From: Limnomonas spitsbergensis
Lineage: Eukaryota; Chlorophyta; Chlorophyceae; Chlamydomonadales
DNA: 64,000 nucleotides
Direction: 5' to 3'
Assembly: GCA_037349105.1 (NCBI GenBank)
Contig: JAYJMM010000041.1
Span: 682,001-746,000 of the forward strand
This document shows positions 59,148 to 64,000 of the stretch, piece by piece; the first letter of the stretch is position 1; each line of letters opens with the position of its first letter. A program made the translations under genes and the position numbers. Under the pieces are notes generated by a model that was not told the origin of the DNA, made no database searches, and saw only the letters and a program-made list of their open reading frames with translations.

Positions 59148-62100
59148 TCAGGTCTCGGTAAGCTCCTCAAGGGCTGACTCCTCTTCCTCCCTTGCTGCTT
59201 CTTTGGCCACCTTAGCCCTTCTTGTAACTGCTCTCGGGGTGACATTGGCTTCTCCCCGGCCAGTGGTGTACGAGATGTCGTATAATCCGTTCGCCATTGG
59301 TCTTGCGATGCCCCGCTCCATCTGCCTTGTTGCTGGCTTGGTGGCCATGACTTCCACCTCAGGCCTGTCCATGACGTTGGCCTCCTGGGCTGTCCTGGCA
59401 GCCGCTCTGGCTGCTGGGCTCGGCCGCCCCTGGACCTGCAAACTGCGATCTTCTGTAGCGGGTCCTGCCCTTGCCGCGGGCTCAACTCCCTTGTCATCAG
59501 GCGCGCAAGTTGGGCACAACCACTCGCCCTCAGGCACCTCCTTGAGTACTGGTACCAAGCAATCCATGTGCCAACCTGTATTGCAGGCATCACACAACAG
59601 CATCACCTCTCCGCGATCAGGCAGCTGGCACACCTCGCATGACAAGCTGTTATTGGGTCTGGTTCCACTGAAATCAACCACTCCCCTGAGGTTGGGCAAG
59701 TGGCATGGAGAACAATTGACAGCATTCTCTGTTACTGTGAGGCCATCTGCCCCCTCCAGTACCAAGGTTCCCGTCGCCCCCAGTGTTTTGACCCTGAGGA
59801 TCTCAGGCCTGGCCTTGGGATCGAGGCTGCGTCGCTCTGATGAATACTTTACATACACGTAATCTCCCTCTGCAAAACGCCTGACCTGGGGGACATACCC
59901 TCCCCCACGAATGCGTGCATATCGCAGCTTGTCGCGGTGCTGCGCAATTTTTAGATGCTCACCCGCGACTGGCAGTGCCTCTTTGATCCTGGCCACTCTG
60001 GCCAAGAGCAGGTCTGCTGCCTCCTCTGCTGTTGCCACCTTGGCTGTGCTCCAGAGGTCCGCCCCCACTCTGGAGGGGAAGGTGGGTCTCTGCCCGAACA
60101 GCACCTCGTACGGCGCCATGCGCGTGGCCTGCTGCGGCGAGCACCGGAAGCCTAGGGCTACCCAGGGCACCATCTTGTCCCAGGACTCGTCGCTGCTGCC
60201 CTCCTCGCAGCACTTGCGCAGGCCTGCCTTGAGGGTCTGGACAGCCCTCTCTGATAGCCCGTCTGCCTGGGGGTGGTTGGCAGAAGTGGTGCGGTGGTCA
60301 ATGAAGCAGTCCAACAACATGTCCTGAAATCCACCCTGGAACTCTGTTCCCTGGTCTGTCACCACTTCTGCGCATCCCCCGAATCGTGCAACAACATTCT
60401 GAAAGAACGCTAAGGCCGTCACATCCGACGCCTTGCTTGGAATGGGGATCAACTCCACCCATTTGGAGTAATGCTCCACACAAACCATCACAAACCGATT
60501 GCCCCTGGAAGTGGTCGTAAATGGACCACACAGGTCCACTCCCCACCGGAAAAACAACCCCTCAATGGGTAGTGGGTGCAGGTTGGGCTGTATGTGATTG
60601 AATGTGGACGCCCTGGCCCTGTCACACACACCACATTCCTGCACTGCCCTCTTGACTGCTGCTCTGAGCCCCCGCCACCAATGCTGCTGCATGACCATGA
60701 AGGCCGTGCGGTGGCTGCCAAAATGGCCCGTACCGGCATGGGCTGTCTGGATCACTGCAAGCCTGTCCTCTGGCCTAGGCACCACACAACGTCTACCGTC
60801 AGGCATGAGTCTCATCAGTACTCCTCCCCTCTCTGATTCCCACTGGAATGGCGCCGCTCTGCGCTGTACTCTGGTCTGTTCTCCTAGCTCTGTTCCCTGA
60901 ACATATGTCTTTTCACGGAGAAACCTCAATACAGGTTCATCTGCCCACACATCCACCCTGACCGATGGTCCTGCAGGGCATCCTGGCGGCTCCTTCTCAC
61001 CCTCTGTGTCCCTGGTCACCTTGATTTCAATATCAACTTGTTCCTCAGGTGTGTTCCCACCTGGTTCCTGTGCCGCGTCGGCCCAGTCTGCCGCAGCTGA
61101 TTCTCCCAGGCACTGCCTGTATGACGCGGCCACCTTTCCGCTGCCAGAGCATGCGTTTCCTGCAGTAGCAAGGGCATAGTGGCTGGACATTAAAGTTGCA
61201 CCCAGCACTGGGTCCCTGTCCTGGCCTGGCAGCCTTGCTCTGCGTTTCAATTCCTCTGGTATGATTTTAGCACACTCAAGTGCCACATTGAGCCATGCTT
61301 CAAGTGCCCACGAGTCCATGCACCTGCCCAAGGCTGCCCTTCTGGCCGCCTCTGGGAAGTCTGGGCGCGGTAATGTGGACCCCACAACGTACCCCATGGC
61401 TCGCTCACGCTCGTTTGCATTGGGCTCCTGCAAGTCCCCCATGGGTCTGTACACCATCCCATTTTGCCCGTTACGAAAAGAATATGATGAGGGCGTGGCC
61501 ATCAAACATGGCAGCACCTTCCTGGGCTGGCCTGTTACATTGATGCGGTACCCCCCATTGTCCGGACATGATACTACCTGGGCCTTGCTGCCCTTGTCCA
61601 GAATGTCGTCTACTATCCCCTCGTGGGGTCTGGTTGACGCACGAATCACAAACTCAATATCTGCTGCAGGGGCGATATTCCCCCAAAAGTTGCGGGTGCG
61701 GTGGGCGTAAGACCCCACCTGCGCTGCGTCAAACAACGCCGGTGTCCCCAGAATCCTGCACACCTCCTGAAAAGCCTCAACACTGGCCTTCACACTCTTC
61801 TGATTCAATTGCATTGCTACATTCTCAATCAGGTACGCTGGCGGCCTAGGCCCCTGCAGGAACTGTAGCGTACCCAACAGTTTGACTAACGGGAAGAAAG
61901 ACTTGCTTCTCTCTCCCTCGAGCCCACGCCCCTTGCCAGCTGACGAGAGGTCCTGGCACTCCCAGCCTGCTACCATGAACCACTGGCGCCCCTCCTTGGC
62001 ACCCGCCTCCTTGAGGTGCTCCGCCGTAATGGCATACACATCTTGGGGCAACGCTCTGAAAGCCTTATCAAACGCTTTGACCGGAAGCAACGGAGGGTAT

Positions 62101-63491
62101 CTCCTGTGCAACTGCAACAGGCGACCCCCTGCGATCTCTCTGACTTCCTCACTAATATCAGCATACAAGTACTGCACCACTGGGATACCCGCCCTGAGCA
62201 CCATTTCCAGCCCTGAGCACATACCTCCAAAGGGCTCGAAAAGGACGACTCCCTCGGTCTCCATGGCCCGCACAGCACCACTCGACAGGCAAGCTGTGTC
62301 CAGGCCTGCATGTAAATGAGGGGGCGTCACCCGAGGCAGGTCAGCAAGAACATCACTGATCATTGTCCTGGCTCGCTCCTTGTTGCTGAATGCCTGTTCT
62401 GCCGTACTGACAGGCTGCGCCTGCTCATCATAGTTAGTGGCGGCAGAGGATATCTCCTGCCCCACCTGCGCTGTCACGCAAGCGGCCTCTGCAGCTCGCA
62501 ATATCTGTACTCTCCTTCTGCCCTCCTGCGCCATGCGCACTATCTGGTCTGCATGCCACTGGTTCACTCTGCCCAACCCCGTGAGCAAAGCTACTTGTTT
62601 CCCACCTGCCTCCTCCTGGACTGCTGGCTCGGGAGCGGCTGTATCGAGTCTGGCCCCTGTGCGGTCAGCTGAGGATGGGAGTGGCGATCTGGACGGGATG
62701 TCCGCATTCTGGTGGCATGCCCCTGAGCGGTGGACAATGGTAATGTCCAGCTCTTGAAGCATGAGAGCCCACCTAGCATGCTGGCCCACCAACGTCTGAT
62801 TGTCCATGAGGTAAGTGAGCGGCTCATGGTCAGTGATGAGATGCACCTTGCACCCAAACAGCATGTGGCGGTATGTGCGTGCTGCATACACTGCGGCCAG
62901 CATCTCCCCCTGGAACGAGGAATAGTTCCTCTCGCTCTTGTTCAGGTATCTGGACGTGCATGCCACCATATACTCCCGCCCGCTGTCGTCACATTGTCCT
63001 AGCACGGCGCCTATGCCTTGCTTAGAGAAATCTGTGTACAACAAGAACGGCCATGGCGGCCCCTTGCCGTCTGGCCCTGTCCCACTGTAATCTGGTCTGC
63101 GCAGGACTCTTCCGCCCTCGCACATCTCTGTTTTGATCAACTGGAACGCCTGCGACTGCTCTGGCCCCCACACAAACGGGACCCCCTTGACCAGCAATGC
63201 GTTGATGCATGCCGCCTTTTCCGAGAAATCCGGGACGTAGCACCGGTAGAAATTCAAGAATCCCATGACCTCCTGAATGTTTTTCACCGATGTGGGCTCT
63301 GGCAGCGCCATAACTGCTGCTATCTTGGCTGCGTGCGGCGTGAGCCCCTGGGCCGACACATTGTGACCCAGGTACTCTACTGTTGCACACCCAAACAGGG
63401 ACTTGTCGGGGTGCGCCCTTAATCCTACACTGTGGAGCATGTCCAACATCAGCTCCACATGCCTGATGTGTTCTGCCGGTGTGTCACTCTA
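59148..63491 (-). CDS. Retrotransposon polyprotein: RNase H, C5-DNA methyltransferase, integrase, PHD finger
   Basis: Open frame immediately after an in-frame TAG (63489-63491); the first GTG/ATG-type codon is near 63458, and residues below count from there (1436 aa). RT thumb: YLGHNVSAQGLTPHAAKI (about 29-46). RNase H: LLYTDFSKQGIGAVLG and FQGEMLAAVYAARTYRHMLF. Methyltransferase (about 400-760): motif I LFEPFGGMCSGLEMVL, motif IV AGWECQDLSSAGKGRG, motif VI LIENVAM, motif VIII AHRTRNFWGN, and a motif X-like GRCMDSWALEAWL. AHR.R.FWGN and the short C.DLS motif point to the DNMT3/DRM class. Integrase: HAGTGHFGSHRTAF with CGVC (zinc binding), then WGVDLCGPF, VTDQGTEF and NHPQADGLSERAVQ (D, D-x34-E). 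PHD finger (about 1273-1317): CEVCQLPDRGEVMLLCDAC, GWHMDC, WLCPTC. Motif IV has Glu where Pro is usual. It is probably expressed only as part of a longer pol precursor. Confidence 0.92.
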
Positions 63492-64000
63492 CACTAGCAG
63501 ATCGTCAATGAATGCCACGCAGAACGCACTCAGGCCTGCCCTGGCTATCTCCTCTTCCATCATACGCTGAAAGAAGGGAGGCCCATTGCGCAGACCGAAG
63601 TTGAGCTTTGTGTACATCCAAAGCTCAGGTCCCATCCAGAAAGCTGTCTTAGGCTGGTCCTCTACCTTTATAGGGATCTGCATGAACCCCGACCGGAGAT
63701 CAACCTTGCTGAATATCTTGGCAGTGCCCAAGTTTTGAAAAATAGTCTCCATCCTGGGGATTGCAAATTCCTGCTTAGCCGTACGCTGGTTTAACCTGCG
63801 CATATCGTGCGCTATCCGATGGTCTGTCCACTCCCCCGTCTCCGCACTCTTCTTGGCTGCTACTACTGAGTTGGCCGCAAACTTGATAGGCCCCCCCTGG
63901 GGCACCTTGACTATGATGCCTGCTTCAATCATCGGCTGACACTTTTCCTTAAAAATCGCCGCCTTAGTCGGTGGCATATCCCTGGACTTCTGAAAGCACG
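63489..64000 (-). CDS. Retrotransposon reverse transcriptase, N-terminal part (runs off window)
   Basis: Minus-strand frame open to the window edge. It shows the RT fingers and palm of a Ty3/gypsy element: MIEAGIIVKVPQGGPIKFAA, DMRRLNQRT, FSKVDLRSGFMQIPI (first catalytic Asp), FGLRNGPPFFQRMME and FIDDLLV (the DD pair, with Phe-Ile in place of the usual Tyr-x). The TAG that ends this frame follows DDLLV directly, in the same frame as the downstream polyprotein. Either it is a disabling nonsense mutation or it is read through. Confidence 0.9.
   Translation of the reverse strand, partial: CFQKSRDMPPTKAAIFKEKCQPMIEAGIIVKVPQGGPIKFAANSVVAAKKSAETGEWTDHRIAHDMRRLNQRTAKQEFAIPRMETIFQNLGTAKIFSKVDLRSGFMQIPIKVEDQPKTAFWMGPELWMYTKLNFGLRNGPPFFQRMMEEEIARAGLSAFCVAFIDDLLV

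Larger units (their letters stand above)
59148..64000 (-). mobile_element. Ty3/gypsy-like retrotransposon carrying a DNA methyltransferase (pol part; 5' end outside window)
   Basis: Minus-strand retroelement with domain order RT, RNase H, C5-DNA methyltransferase, integrase (zinc-binding then D-D-E core), PHD finger. RT-RNaseH before integrase is the Ty3/gypsy order. Gag, protease and the 5' LTR would lie beyond base 64000. Frames are open over more than 4.8 kb apart from one TAG, so the copy is young. Confidence 0.92.

Noticed and set aside
59101..59862. Plus-strand 253-codon frame
   Set aside because: Shadow of the minus-strand polyprotein; no family features.

Overview
This is a eukaryotic nuclear window, most likely from a green alga (Chlorophyta or close relative). 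The evidence is intron-dense genes with GT-AG introns, high GC, AP2/ERF-type domains (typical of Viridiplantae), a plant-like DNA ligase IV and short TTTAGGG-like tracts. I cannot name the species from the sequence alone. No prokaryotic operons, CRISPR arrays or rRNA genes are visible. All gene models below were built by hand: exons were joined only where splice sites, reading phase and protein-family similarity agreed.

Layout. (1) 1-20686, plus: the 3' part of a DNA ligase IV gene (19 visible exons; 5' end outside the window) whose introns are swollen by at least nine different minisatellites, including a 3.2-kb array of about 62 copies of a 51-bp unit. (2) 20756-23711: a 10-bp minisatellite and 5'-truncated non-LTR retrotransposon copies with target-site duplications. 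(3) 23712-30014, minus: a 12-exon gene for a protein with four AP2-like domains. (4) 30015-36027: a 547-bp inverted-repeat element and two decayed non-LTR retrotransposon copies. (5) 36028-37118, minus: a small ankyrin-repeat gene. (6) 37119-39089: dispersed repeats, one interrupted by a retrotransposon tail. (7) 39090-46982, minus: a complete 13-exon PRPF3 (U4/U6 snRNP Prp3) gene. (8) 47420-53142, plus, divergent from PRPF3: an mTERF-like organelle protein gene. (9) 54509-55827, minus, convergent with the mTERF gene: the SUMO-conjugating enzyme UBC9, with a 15-nt microexon. (10) 57379-58482: a 1.1-kb element with 234-bp direct terminal repeats. (11) 59148-64000, minus: the pol part of a Ty3/gypsy-like retrotransposon.

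The most striking object is that retrotransposon. Between its RNase H and integrase domains it carries a complete-looking C5 cytosine DNA methyltransferase of DNMT3/DRM type, and it ends in a PHD finger. It could therefore both write DNA methylation and read chromatin. One in-frame TAG directly after the reverse-transcriptase catalytic aspartates separates the upstream RT part from the rest.

The host genes are housekeeping functions (end joining, splicing, SUMOylation, organelle gene expression) plus one transcription-factor-like protein. They do not form a pathway. What unites the window is heavy repeat invasion of introns and intergenic DNA.
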